A stretch of DNA of 64,000 nucleotides, taken from the NCBI RefSeq assembly GCF_933775445.1, contig NC_065873.1, positions 23,498,001 through 23,562,000 on the forward strand. The letters run 5' to 3'. Within the stretch, counting starts at the first letter, position 1. Every line of letters starts with the position of its first letter. Below the pieces are notes generated by a model, which worked only from the letters and a program-made list of their open reading frames with translations, did no database searches and was not told the DNA's origin. Origin of the DNA: Argentina anserina (taxonomy: Eukaryota > Streptophyta > Magnoliopsida > Rosales > Rosaceae). This document shows positions 1-13,112 of the stretch, piece by piece. The position numbers and the translations under genes are program-made.

Positions 1-391
1 TGGACTCGTTTCTGATCTCTTCTCCATGCATCATGTACGTAGAACGTACAGTTAAATAGTTACGAGAAAGGAAAAGGACTTTGCATTAGTTCATACATGT
101 TAAATGCTGTTTTTTGTGGTTTGAGGCATGAAGAAGTGAAGAACCCTTAAATAGCGTCGTTATTGGACTGTTTCCATTCCTTTATTATTAATCAAGGGAA
201 AAGGACTGATTGTTAAAGGAATAAAATTCAGCTTTGATACAAATCGGGTTGCACCAGAAGTGGACTTATCAAAATCAAAGACTAATTAGATTTCATGGAC
301 CTGCTCCTAAATATGGTTGGAGTTCTTATCGTGGTTTCATTTGGTCGGCGCGTGGAACGATGGTGAAGACCGCGGGAAGGACGAAAGAGAG

Positions 392-631
392 CTAATCAGC
401 ACTCATGGCTTGGACTTCGAAGGCGCAGTTGACCGGAAAGAGATCGATACGCACTGAGGACTGGCCGGGGAACACCCATGACTTCTTTGCGACCTTGATC
501 TCTTCGATTCCTGTACCAGTGTTCACTATATACTCCGATGGGCTTGCTATCCTAAGCATGATTTCGTTAATGGCTCGATGAAAACACAATAATATTCTAA
601 TGATTAATGAATGGATGTTCGAATGACTCAC
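392..631 (-). CDS. possible C-terminal exon of an unidentified gene
   Basis: An open reading frame on the minus strand ends with a stop at 392. Its last 50 or so residues (around PSEYIVNTG, then [19 protein letters not shown]) have balanced composition unlike the surrounding AT-rich DNA, and a TTAG acceptor-like site lies near 555. This suggests a terminal exon whose upstream exons would lie to the right, towards 700-960, but I could not build a model and do not recognise the family. It may equally be a chance open frame or a decayed gene fragment. Confidence 0.25.
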   Translation of the reverse strand: MSHSNIHSLIIRILLCFHRAINEIMLRIASPSEYIVNTGTGIEEIKVAKKSWVFPGQSSVRIDLFPVNCAFEVQAMSAD

Positions 632-1172
632 TGCCCTGCAAATGATTGAATATTAGTATAGTATTGAGCTCGTTTGAAGTTGGAAGACTTGATTAGGACT
701 ATTTGGGAGTCAACAATGGGATTGTTAACAAACAAGAGATCACCAAACTTCAAAGCTGTTGTGTAGCTTGGACGTACACAGTTATTTTGTAAGTCAGGGT
801 TTGATCAATGGGTAGCTTAAACCGTCATAGAGTTTGAACCCATCCACCAACTGGATCAAACAATACGGCCATAAAAGTGATACCGACTTGAAGAGATCAA
901 AAGACATGCCCAGTTCGGGTACTGATGAATGAAATCTAGGGAAAATACACCTGCCTGCTGTATAGGGATTGTTGATAATAAGAGGATGGCAGTCTAAAAA
1001 CTTTTGGCAGAAGCACAGTATCTTGATAATAAGATTCGAAAATCAATGGTTCCAAGATAACCTCAACATTCAGATTACATAAAGGTGCAAATAAACTGGC
1101 AAAAATGTTCCAGAAGAAACTCAATCTAATGTAGTTGCATGCATAACACTAGTTCACTGCCCAAAATGCTAT
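632..1172. other. intergenic, 3' side of RPS11
   Basis: No gene is seen here beyond possible weak exons of the unidentified frame at 392-631. The right part (about 1000-1172) is presumably the RPS11 3' untranslated region, as the RPS11 stop codon lies at 1173-1175 on the minus strand. Confidence 0.4.
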
Positions 1173-2921
<1,749 letters not shown>

Positions 2922-3023
2922 CTCTGCGCTTCTTCTCTGGTTCAAGTCGTCGGCGACGGCGCGCGAAACAGGTGAGAGAGAGTGAGAGACTGCGACGCTG
3001 CTTTGAGATGAAATATATGTCCG

Positions 3024-3123
3024 GAACCCTAGTTGTATTGGTTTTTATGGGCCTGGTCGGACTAATAGTAATGTTGGGCCGAGCCCAAGATTTGTTTTCC
3101 GCTTGGAGCTTAATGTAAGGCCC
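3024..3123 (-). promoter_or_regulatory. telo-box and site II motifs upstream of RPS11
   Basis: An AACCCTAG telo-box-like motif lies at 3024-3031. TGGGCC/AGGCCCA (site II) motifs lie at 3049-3054, 3075-3080 and 3118-3123. In plants this pair of motifs is typical of ribosomal protein and cell-cycle promoters, and they lie 100-200 bp upstream of the RPS11 start. That they drive RPS11 is an inference from known promoters. The region could also serve the divergent gene at 3676. Confidence 0.6.
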
Positions 3124-3675
3124 AATGTTGGATGGCGGGAAAATAGGAAAGCCGGGAAACCAGCCTGAGATTGTGGCCCTACGCGGACTCGAAATATGGT
3201 AATTCCTCGAGTTACGAGCCGTGAGGCGGACACGGTTTTTGGGACCCTATAACCTTTTTGAAATTTCTACACTTCTTGCTGGTGGTTTGACGAATCTGCC
3301 CCTTACTTCGGCGGATTTTATTTTCATTTTCATTTTTATTCCAGTAGTATATGCTAATTGCTAGCTAGGTACGGCTATGTATTTCCAAAGAAGGGCGGGG
3401 CGGTACCATTATGTTTCATGTTAGGCTTCATGTAATGTACACTCAAAAAAACTCAAGAGGGTATTCCCGTCAAAGTAACTGGGGGCTCACAAATCCGAAA
3501 GAGACGTGGATGTACTGGTAATCGAGTGCAGGGTCAGAAGTATCCAACGATCCTCTCCCTCCATTCCCATTGCAAGACCGTTAACCTTTGCTCTCCCTCT
3601 CTTACTTCTTCTTCTTCTACTCTTCCGCTGAACCCTTCTTCTGCCTTTCTCTCTCAGCCTCTCAACTCCACAAGG

Positions 3676-6600
3676 ATGTTACAGTACTCCACATCTCTAC
3701 TACCCTCCTCTCTACTTCTTGCCACTTTCTTGTTGCTCTTCCTCTCGCATGGGGATTCTCATTTCTCGACCCTCCTACTCCAAACACCACCACCCACTAC
3801 TTCACCACCAGGTACCTACTTCACTTTGCTAATGCCAACCATTTCTCCATTTTGGTCTTCTTTTCTTAGTAATAATGCGTTCAGTTTCGCTCTTTCTACT
3901 GTCTAAGCTTCAAAACTAAGTAAATTTTTGGTTCCACATTGTCCACTCCAGTTGGGGCTTCTCCTTCTTAGTGGAAGATTAAGCTGATATCATACAATAC
4001 CGTACTATATTTTCTTGCTTGTTTTCTTTAGCTTCTGTCAATCCGTCCTCTATATTCCTGCTGTGTTTATGTTAAATTGTTAATTTTCTTCTAATTTTGC
4101 AGGATGGAATTCTGAAGTTGGGTTTTCAGGGAGGTCTCTTGTGGAGGCACCCTATAGTGCTCCGATTGAGACCTCGTCGGTTGTGCTAGCTGCGCAGCGG
4201 ACACGCCGGAAAGATCCTCTTGATGGGTTCAAGAGGTACACTGGAGGTTGGAATATCAGTGAGCGCCATTACTGGGCTGTGAGTTCCTTAAACTTTCTCA
4301 AAGAACTTTGCTTTTTGCCTTTTTGTCCTTTTGAAATATATATTTAAAGGGGGAATCAACATTGTCCCCCTTTTGTGTTAACTGTCTTCTATTAACATAA
4401 AGGTACTTTTGAAATTAGGGAGTAAGGACAAAGTTACTAGATTTTGTTTTCCAGGGAGAAATTTATATTTGCAAAAGTGTAAGAATTTAGTGTTATTTTC
4501 AGCATTTGAACACTTTTCACTTGCCTGATAACAAGTCTGACCTTATGAGTGACATTTTCATATCATCCATATCCATAATGTGACTATGTAAATAAGTTTC
4601 AAGGGATCAGTCGTATATCAGAAACTAATGTTCAAATATATATCAGTCTGCCTTGGTCTGATGCTCACTGTATGATCTTGGTCTAATACTCATTGGTAGT
4701 TTACTTATTTATGGTCAGCAATTCTGATGATCTATAGCGGCACATTCTAGCATTCTCCTGAGTGTGTTATTTTTGATTGCCATATAACACTCATTTTCAT
4801 TCAGTATGAAGTGTTGGAGTTCTTTTCATATACCTTTTATATGTTGAATTTTTCGTTGGAGTGCAGTCTGTGGGTTTTACTGCAGTTCCCCTGTTTGCCA
4901 TTTCTGCAATCTGGTTCCTGGGCTGTGGTTTGTGCTTGCTTGCCATTTGTATCTGTCACTTTTGCTGTCGAAAACAGACTTATGGCTACTCTCGAACAGC
5001 TTATGCCCTTTCTCTTATATTCCTCGTACTATTCAGCATTACCGCAATGTACCTCTCTCTCTCTCTCTCAATATATGTCATGCTTTATTTTTAGCTGCAC
5101 TTTATGAAAAACAGAAAATAAAAATGATCTGCAATATGGTGCTTACAGGATTGGCTGTGTTGTGTTATACACTGGTCAAAAGAGGTTTCATGATAGTACA
5201 ACAAGTACATTGGAGTATGTCGTAAATCAGGCAGATGTTACAGTTGGCCAATTAAGGAATGCATCAGATTATCTTGCTGCTGCTAAGCAGCTCGGAGTGG
5301 ATCAAGTATATTTACCTGCTAACATTCAAACTGATATTGATCAGATTGGTGGAAAACTTAATTCCTCTGCTAACACCCTTTCTCAGCAAACAGCGGAGAA
5401 TTCAGATGACATTCGAGAACTATTAGATTCTGTGTAAGACTCCTGGGCGTTTTTTTTTTTCTTCATTTATCTTTTTTATCTCAGTATACAATTGGTATCT
5501 TATTGTACATGCAGGAGACTGGCACTTATAATAGTTGCTGCTATTATGCTTGTCTTGACATTTTTGGGATTCTGTAAGTTGTTGATATTGTATTTTTTCA
5601 ATAAGATGGTATATCTGGCTGAAAACATGTTATATAGTGGTACTTACGCATTTGTTCTCTCCTTTTCTTCTCCAGTATTCTCAATATTCGGCATGCAAAT
5701 GCTTGTGTACATGTGAGTAAGAGCAAGACCTCCTTTTCTTTTCTCTTTTTTTCCTTTCCCCTTGGTACTTTGCACTGTTTTCAGTTGTTTGTGATATTTT
5801 CTCACATAATAGTTCTGTATTGCTGCAGACTTGTGGTCACAGGATGGATACTTGTTGCTGGAACACTTATTCTGTGTGGCACATTCCTTCTGCTTCATAA
5901 GTAAGTCTTGTGTAGTAATAATCTAGTAGAAAAAGACAACTTCTTGAGAATATGCGGAGTGGGTACTTTGATCAATTATCCATGCACATGCATAAGTTAA
6001 AGTCATGGTTATATTTTCGGAAACATATACTTTGGTTTCACATAATCTTCTTCCAGGACTGAACTAAGCTTCTGCCTTTATCCCAAGGATGATACCGTTA
6101 CCAACACTGAATTTTTGTAAATCTGCTGCTTTGTGTGTATTATTATTAATAAGGTGTTGTTCTTGTCCATGTTTAGCATCTCATTGTAAAAAATGCCCTT
6201 CTTGGCTTCTATTCACTCTTCCATTATTCTTACATGCCAAGTATAAAAAAATTCAGCTCTGTAGTTACTTGGAACATAAACATTCAAGTTCAATTGCATC
6301 TTAGCAGTAATTATCACTCAATAGGTGCTCTTCTATGTGTGTCACTCTGTGCGCGGGCGTGTCACTTTTTCTTTCATAGGTTTGCATTTCTTTACTGCTA
6401 ATGGAATAATGGCTATGATAAAAAAGCTAACATATTCTTTGTTTTGACATAATAGTGTGGCTGCTGATACCTGTATTGCAATGGATGAATGGATTCAAAA
6501 CCCAACTGCGCATACGGCATTAGATGATATACTGCCCTGCGTGGACAGTGCAACTGCCCAAGAAACGATTTTGCGAAGCAAGGAAGTCACTGCTCAACTA

Positions 6601-7262
6601 GTCGATTTGATCAATGAGGTCATCACCAACGTCTCAAACATAAATTTTGCTGCCAACTTCGTGCCAATGTACTTCAATCAATCTGGTCCATTGGTGCCAC
6701 TCCTCTGCAACCCATTTTTTCCAGACTTGACTGATAGAGCTTGCACTGCTGGTGAAGTGAACTTGAACAATGCAACATCGGTAAACATAACCAAATCCCA
6801 CAACATACTTGTACATAAGCAACACCTACATTATCATTTATAGAACAATTTTATTTGACACTTGACTCAAATTCTTTGCAGGTATGGGGGAGTTATGTCT
6901 GCCAGGTTTCACCTAATGGAATTTGCTTCACACCTGGGCGCTTGACCCCAACATTCTACAGCCAGATGATTACTGGCATTAGTTTGGGTGATGGCTTGTC
7001 TAACTATGCTCCTGTACTTGCTCAACTACAAGACTGCACATTTGTGAGGGAAACTTTTAGTGACATATATAGGGATCATTGTCCTGGCCTAAGAAGATAC
7101 AGTAGATGGATATACATTGGCCTGGTGATGGTCTCTACTTCAGTTATGCTCTCACTCCTCTTCTGGGTGATATATGGGAGAGAACGACGCCACCGTGTTT
7201 ATACCAAAGAGTCAGTGGCTGAATCATCTCAAGGTACTGAAGGGGAAAAGGAAATTTCTTGA
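3676..7262 (+). CDS. multi-pass membrane protein, At2g25270/At2g12400-like
   Basis: Nine exons: 3676-3811, 4103-4278, 4867-5048, 5149-5433, 5515-5573, 5676-5712, 5829-5900, 6456-6780 and 6882-7262. All junctions keep frame and give 550 residues. A hydrophobic signal peptide opens the protein (ATG at 3676; an in-frame ATG at 3526 would put the signal deep inside and is less likely). Hydrophobic segments follow at about residues 105-138, 147-170, 261-285 and 290-316, and near the C-terminus (WIYIGLVMVSTSVMLSLLFW), with two large extracellular-type loops between them rich in Cys and in N-glycosylation-like Asn. This five-helix, two-loop layout resembles Tweety and prominin proteins. The plant family is usually labelled transmembrane or plasma membrane fusion protein; its molecular role is not established. 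The last residues are hydrophilic and acidic. No lesion is visible. Confidence 0.88.
5051..5070. repeat. CT microsatellite in an intron
   Basis: A short run of CT dinucleotides just after the donor of intron 3 of the membrane-protein gene. A longer CT run lies at about 11810-11831. Confidence 0.8.
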
Positions 7263-7493
7263 AAAAATATTATGGCATCAGTCCACTTTGCTTGGCAGTA
7301 TAACATAGCTTTTGTCAAAAAAACATAGCTTTTGGAAGCTGTTTGTTTATTGCAGACTAGTACATATTGAATGCTATCTTTCTATGTTCATTTCTTGCTT
7401 TGCAATTCTTTTCAGATTCACAACCTTCATGAGATATTCACTCACATAAGGAAAGATTTTCAATTCATTCACAAATTTGTTGCACACCTTATT

Positions 7494-7556
7494 ATGCCCA
7501 CCACCCACCTCACAAATAAATGTCAACACACTTGCATTTATTTGTGAGGTGGGCAT
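7494..7556. repeat. short imperfect hairpin
   Basis: The left arm 7494-7522 and right arm 7535-7556 are inverted copies of ATGCCCACCTCACAAATAAATG around a 12-base loop. The left arm carries an extra 7 bases from a local duplication of CCACCCA. The arms otherwise pair perfectly. It may be a tiny MITE remnant or a folding transcript. Confidence 0.7.
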
Positions 7557-8270
7557 ATAGGGATTGGCGATAAATTTGCTTTCGGTTCTGTCTCATTCCC
7601 AATTACTAGACACCCCATAATTTAATTGGTGTGTATCCACATCATTCAGAATTCTTTTCTCAATTGCTCAAGTCAAAACTATGTCTATTAATAAGAATTG
7701 TAAGATAGAACTCTTTTTCCAATTATAAGCCCGAACATGGTTTCATTAAAATTTCTTTCGTCACTCCATCAAGATCAGAACATGAAGAGAGTCGGTGAGA
7801 TATTTGTTTCCAACCCCCTAAATCTCCATGGTCCCTTTCTATTTTATTATGTCACAATGCATGTACATTGTATTCAACTTATCCATTCAAATAGACCAAC
7901 TATTAAATTTCTGAAAGAAAAAAGAAATCTCATTTTTACGAGTCACTCTCAAAGAGAAGTTTTAAATACACACATTTAATTACTTAATACACATCTATAT
8001 CTTTTTAGGTTTCAAATCAAATTTCATAGGTATGGGAAATAAGTAAAATATATATCCCTAATTATGAAAATAAAATTTACAATCTTAAAATTTTCAGAAA
8101 CTAATAATGTGAGAAATTTTTTCTGAAAAAAGTCGGAAACTAATATAATTTTTCAATGTTACTGTAGCACCACATGGCAATACTCAATTGTCTACTATTC
8201 TAATCACAATTTGACATGCACGATTTAATCAGAAAAATTATATTTTATCTATTTTAGGTTTCTTTTTAAA

Positions 8271-8320
8271 ATCTAAACCCTAAACCTTAAACCCTATACT
8301 CTAAACTCCAAACCCTAAAT
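8271..8320. repeat. degenerate telomere-like repeats
   Basis: Five or six degenerate copies of the plant telomere unit AAACCCT (AAACCCTAAACCTTAAACCC and onwards). They are short and diverged; such patches are common in plant introns and intergenic DNA. Confidence 0.6.
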
Positions 8321-9250
8321 CATTAATATCCATTAAGGTCATTTCACAAATATTAAAAATATGTTAGATTATAATTTTGGTATAATAAATCCACGTGTCG
8401 AAATATAATATGTAAGGAATACCACTAAACATTGTCACGTGTTACTACGGTAACATATAAAAATTTCTCTATTTATCTAATAGAAAATTAAGTGAAAAAT
8501 TTTGATTATCAATTCATCACTTTATTTCTTTCTTAAAAAAATCATAATTTCCAAGTTAGAATGTCAAACGAATGTAATTTATGTTAAGACATTATGATCT
8601 TTCTTATTTCAATATAATTTATTTATTTTCTCTTCTTCAAAAAAACAAAATCGACGATGAAAATGAAGAATATGTAAAGTTTTATAAAAAAAGAAAATAC
8701 ATTTATCGTTTTCATGTCTGAGAATTCAAAGAACAAGTATATGTAAGAATTTCTTAATAATCAATATTTATGGACCACTACAAATTCAATATATCTTAGT
8801 AAATGCTAATTATATGAAAATTACAAAAATCATATAAAATTATAAGATACATTGAGTTAAGGGTATTTTAAGTGTTTTGGGTTGTGTATTTAGTACAAAA
8901 TTAGAATGAGAAATAAAATAAGTGGTATATTGAGTAGTTGGTATGTATAAAGTATTTAGTGGAGTGTATTTAAAACTTTATGAAATCGGATAAGTAGGGT
9001 AAGTCTGAAAGAGTGGAGTCACAAGTTCTAACCCACAATTCATAAATTGTGGAAGGTGTAACCTGGAATCATCTGCAAGCTAGGGATTTATTTGCAGTAA
9101 GGACATGTTTTGAATTTGCCTCCTGGTCTGGGAAAAATGATGATAAACTGAGAAGTTTGACATATCCATGAGGAATTGAGGATGAGAACAAACAAAACTA
9201 AACACAAATTACAGATGAACTGGTCTCAGTAGGTACATGACCCAGCTGTC

Positions 9251-11535
9251 TACCTCTAAAATTGCCTCACCCATATGAGACTATGAACTACTCATCCATG
9301 TGCTCATGTGAAGTGTTCTTCACCAACTTGGGTCCCCAAAGTCTTATTATTATTTGCATTGCAGCTCCATCATGTGACTCATCCCAAACTGTGCCTTTCA
9401 TGACATTATTCAAATGTTCTGCTGTACTCATATGTAACAGGAATATCACTGTTTTGGGTGGAAATCATGCATCATAATCAAGATTAAGGTATTATACTTA
9501 TGATTAAAAATTTGAACATCTTTACAACTTGCAAATGCAGCCTTCTCAATGCTAAATTAAGTAACTTAATTTCTTCTGTAGTTTCGATCGGTTGACCTAA
9601 TCGACAGTATTTTAAGCTTAATCTTATACACGGCTCCTTCGTATCACAAAATAAACAAATTTCTATAAACAAGGATCATGTATATTATGCGGTAATTAAG
9701 AATCATCAGAAAAATGAAGCATATTCTGAGTGAGCTAGCTATTAGGTCAGCTTTTAAGTAGTATTGTAAGAAACAGGAGTTAATATATGAATTTAGGTTC
9801 ATAATGCCTAACCGAAAATAGTGATCAGATTCGTAATGGTGCTGATAGTCTGGAATTTTGTTATATATTATCCTCATTTCTTAACTACATTATTACAGGA
9901 GAAAATATAGTACATTAAGTTTGTGAAATTGGAAAATGCTCACTGGTTTTGGACAGATATTCAATATGGTGGCGAAGTAGTTGGCTTTGTTTTATCTTTG
10001 GAAGTCACTTTGCAGGTGAGCATTCATTGGGATATATGCTATAGGTTGCCTTCAATCATTTCTCTTGTCCTTCAAAACTGAAACATTGAGAGTGGCTTGC
10101 TGGCTTACTCCCGCTATTCCCAAATTGACAATCTCGGAAAGCTAGCTACTGAAAAATAATCAACAGACGATATATTTGCTAATAGATCGATCTCAATTTC
10201 GGAATCCTTAATACAAAAAATTGATGATAATGGTGTTATCATAGTAACACTGCTAGCACATATGCATTGGAAGATATTCGATCAGATGATCACGCCCTTT
10301 CACAATTTGAGCTACCATTAGTACAGTGATAGTGCCTCCCATCATACCAATCACTCCAATCAGAGATGATCTTCCTCAAGTTTTCAACTAATTTCTCGGA
10401 ACATTTCCAATTACACCATGAATTTGATTATCAGAGTATTCATTAGTCTTTCTTACAATGCAAGATAGGTACATCTTATGGACTCTGCAGGGCCTATGTT
10501 GTCATGGAGAAGACGACTACGTAACATCGATCTTATCTCACAAGGGCAGCCAAATCAATATCAAAGATACCAAATACTAGAAACATTTTTTTTTTTGGAT
10601 ACTACTAGAAACTTTTCTTTGCCTGAAGACTTGAAGGAATCATCTATGTATGGCCATCAATAAGAGCCATCTGACCTTAAACCTTGCCAAAGGGCAAACC
10701 AATGTACATATATAGAAAGTCATACCTATTGTCCTATTGACTTGAACATATTAAGCACAATGAATTATTACAATAATGTCAAATGTGTATCCGCAAGCTG
10801 AGGTTTCATTTTTTTTTTCTTCTCGACTTTGATAAGGGGTTTCTTTTTTAGAAGACCTACATGCGGACAATTTTACTAAAGTGGAATCTAGAACATAACA
10901 TCAGTCGATTACAAGAAGTCCCCCCACATATTGGAAATAAACTCATGATCTGTAACCAATAAACTACATCCCATACCCATAAGAATACATCACAGCCAAT
11001 AAATGAAGGCCGCATCAGCCAATAAGCTCTTGATAAGTTAAATATCCTATGTAACTATATCTTGAATGAAGAATTTCTATCTCAGATTTCCAATACTATT
11101 ACAATTTTATCTATTAAATGGTGAATTGGAAATCAAGCTATGTGCATTCTTGATTTCTCTTAAATCCTTGGCTTGTCTCACACAGCAAAACTATGGAACT
11201 GTAGGACATGCGTGAGAACAGACCAAGGCATATAGAAGAACAAGTGCTTTGGCTTTTTGAAGCTGCTTTAGGTCCTGGTCAAAAGTTCGTCGAGACTGTA
11301 TGTTTCGTATTCGATCTTCTTTCTCAAAAGGTTTCCGTCTTTTCTTCTAGCCGGTTCCCAACCAGATGACCCAGGTAATAAAGTAGAATCATCTGCAAAA
11401 ACTTGATTATGTGACTAGCTAGTAGCTACCACATTATAATACTATGCTTTACTTAATTACTTTGGTCACTTTCATCATCATACAGTTGTAATATTTTCAT
11501 ATACTCTATCACACATCATCCTCCACTTCCTCTTA
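9251..11535. other. intergenic DNA without recognisable genes
   Basis: Moderately AT-rich sequence. Several open frames of 60-80 codons occur (for example 9262-9477 and 10478-10663), but none shows family features, splice context or codon bias. No structural RNA was recognised. Confidence 0.5.
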
Positions 11536-11929
11536 GGGGGTGTATTCAACTAGGATTCTATAGGATTTTCTTGTATTTGAAAAATCTTTTGAAATCTTGT
11601 GGTATTCAATTAAGATTTTAAACAATCCATTGAAATCTCAAGGTATTCAATTAAGATTTCAAAAACTCCTATGAATTCTGGTGGTATTCAAAAATCGATT
11701 GATTTTGAATGATTTCATTTATTAGTTGATTTTGTTGGATTTTGAAGTATTTTTACACTATATCATGCTTGTTAGAAATCAAGCATCTAGACATGAGATT
11801 TTGATGTATTCTCTCTCTCTCTCTCTCTCTCATAATAAGATCGAAAATTTTTATGTTCTTATTTTAATCATGTGTTTTATTTTAATTGCTCAAATCAATT
11901 TTATGGGTTTTTCTTGTGATTTAGTTAGG

Positions 11930-12105
11930 GCTCGTCAACGGGCCGGCCCGGGCCTTAATAAATTTAAATAAGTGTCGGGCCGGACCGGGTATTTTTAAAA
12001 ATACGAAGATCCAAGCCCGTCCACATAATGCGGGCCTTGCGGGCTTTTGCGGGCCGGGCCGGGCCGGGCCTTGTGGGCTTTTACGGGCCGGGCCTTACGG
12101 GCTTG
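11930..12105. repeat. GGGCCGGGCC-rich low-complexity patch
   Basis: Repeated GGGCCGGGCC and TTACGGGCTT words on a GC-rich background inside an AT-rich element. Such patches mark the ends of many plant hAT elements, so a nested hAT end is possible, but no matching second end was found. Confidence 0.5.
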
Positions 12106-12213
12106 TATTAGAAAAACAATATAATATTCTAATTTAAGGGTTTGAAACAATAAAAGAATTGTTAGAAAACATTCTAAAACAAAAGTCACAAATAAATTCT
12201 AGTTTCGAAATAT

Positions 12214-12465
12214 TATCGATCGACACCAATAGATGTGATCGATATATATATTTAGGGACCGTGTAAAAATTTCATCCAATTCGGACCTCGTTTAACCGTC
12301 GGAATTTTCGGTCAACAAAAAAAAGAGGCGTTTTCACATAATAAAATCTTATTGACCGGGGCTTTGCCAAATAGATTTCTTCAGTTCGACCGCGCACGAT
12401 AGGTAACAAAAATTAAGTGATTTCAAATATATAAACAAATTTCCACATTCACATCTTGGTGAGGC
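12214..12465 (-). mobile_element. partial palindromic MITE (family of 42113 and 42616)
   Basis: This stretch is the inverted match of the right two-thirds of the element at 42616-42999: the same terminal ATCGATCGACACCAATAGAT motif, then TTCATCCAATTCGGACCTCG, then CCGGGGCTTTGCCAAATAG. The other end is missing. It lies inside the Harbinger-like element. Confidence 0.7.
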
Positions 12466-12559
12466 CTAGATTTAGTATAATTGTTGTAGGTAAAAAAGAA
12501 ATGATGGTCGTTTTTATAATTATACTAATAGTTGTAATAAAGAATGTCGTTCCGATGAA

Positions 12560-12830
12560 TTTTCTCCTGAAATAGAAAATGATGAAGAACTTGGTATGGA
12601 AGACGAGAATCTTGAACTACCTTCTCAAAGTCAACTACAACAAAGAGCAGAGGCTAATGCTTGGAAACTATTGTTGAAGCTATGTGGGAAAATAGACCAC
12701 GGAATGGTGATAATGAAAGTCAAGAAGATAACAATGCGAATGAAAATAATGAGGACAATGCGAATAAGAGGGATCATGAAGACTATAATGACAATGAGGT
12801 CAGAATGGATGAGTATATTTAGTTGTTTTT
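12560..12830 (+). pseudogene. transposase C-terminal remnant, Harbinger-like
   Basis: A frame starting near 12596 reads an acidic, Gln-rich stretch (LELPSQSQLQQRAEANAWK), then a frameshift leads into MWENRPRNGDNE-like and Asn/Glu-rich sequence. A basic-acidic tail with a Trp-containing helix such as R-x-x-x-A-x-x-M-W is typical of the end of plant PIF/Harbinger transposases. The position within a TTA-flanked element fits. The assignment rests on recalled resemblance only. Confidence 0.35.
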
Positions 12831-13112
12831 ATATTTTTATTACTTTGTAAAATACATTATGATTTTGTAATTTGTTAAAAAAGATAACCAACTTATTAAT
12901 TCTCCATGTTCTATATTTTATTATTTAATAATAATATAAAAATCATACATGCATTTGTGAAATCCAAGCAAATCAAGACAAACCTGGTCAATACAATACA
13001 ATGAAATCTGACTGAATCTATGTGGAGTTGAAATAATCTATGGATTTTCAGAATCCGTTGATTATAATAAATCAATCAAAATTATTTGAAATCAGAGTTG
13101 AATACACCCCCC

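Larger units (their letters stand above)
7263..9250. other. AT-rich intergenic DNA
   Basis: Begins with the presumed 3' untranslated region of the membrane-protein gene. Beyond that it holds only AT-rich DNA, a short hairpin (7494-7556), a telomere-like patch (8271-8320) and isolated CACGTG cores at about 8392 and 8436. No coding frame with recognisable content is seen. Confidence 0.6.
11536..13112. mobile_element. PIF/Harbinger-like DNA transposon, non-autonomous
   Basis: Terminal inverted repeats GGGGGTGTATTCAAC (left, from 11536) and the inverted copy with six Gs (right, to 13112) are bordered on both sides by the trinucleotide TTA (11533-11535 and 13113-13115). A TTA target duplication is characteristic of PIF/Harbinger elements. 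Subterminal stretches repeat the words GGTATTCAATTAAGATTT. The interior carries a GGGCCGGGCC-rich stretch (about 11930-12105), a partial palindromic MITE (12214-12465) and, near 12560-12830, a decayed coding remnant resembling a transposase C-terminus. No full transposase remains. Confidence 0.8.

Noticed and set aside
3588..3869. Second ORF at the start of the membrane-protein gene
   Set aside because: Out of frame with exon 2 and rich in Ser/Phe from CT-rich leader; the frame from 3676 gives a signal peptide and joins exon 2.
8271..8320. Telomere-like repeats as evidence of a fused chromosome end
   Set aside because: Only five or six degenerate units; such short patches are common in plant DNA.
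9262..10663. Small ORFs in the intergenic part (9262-9477, 10478-10663)
   Set aside because: No homology recognised, no splice partners and no codon bias.
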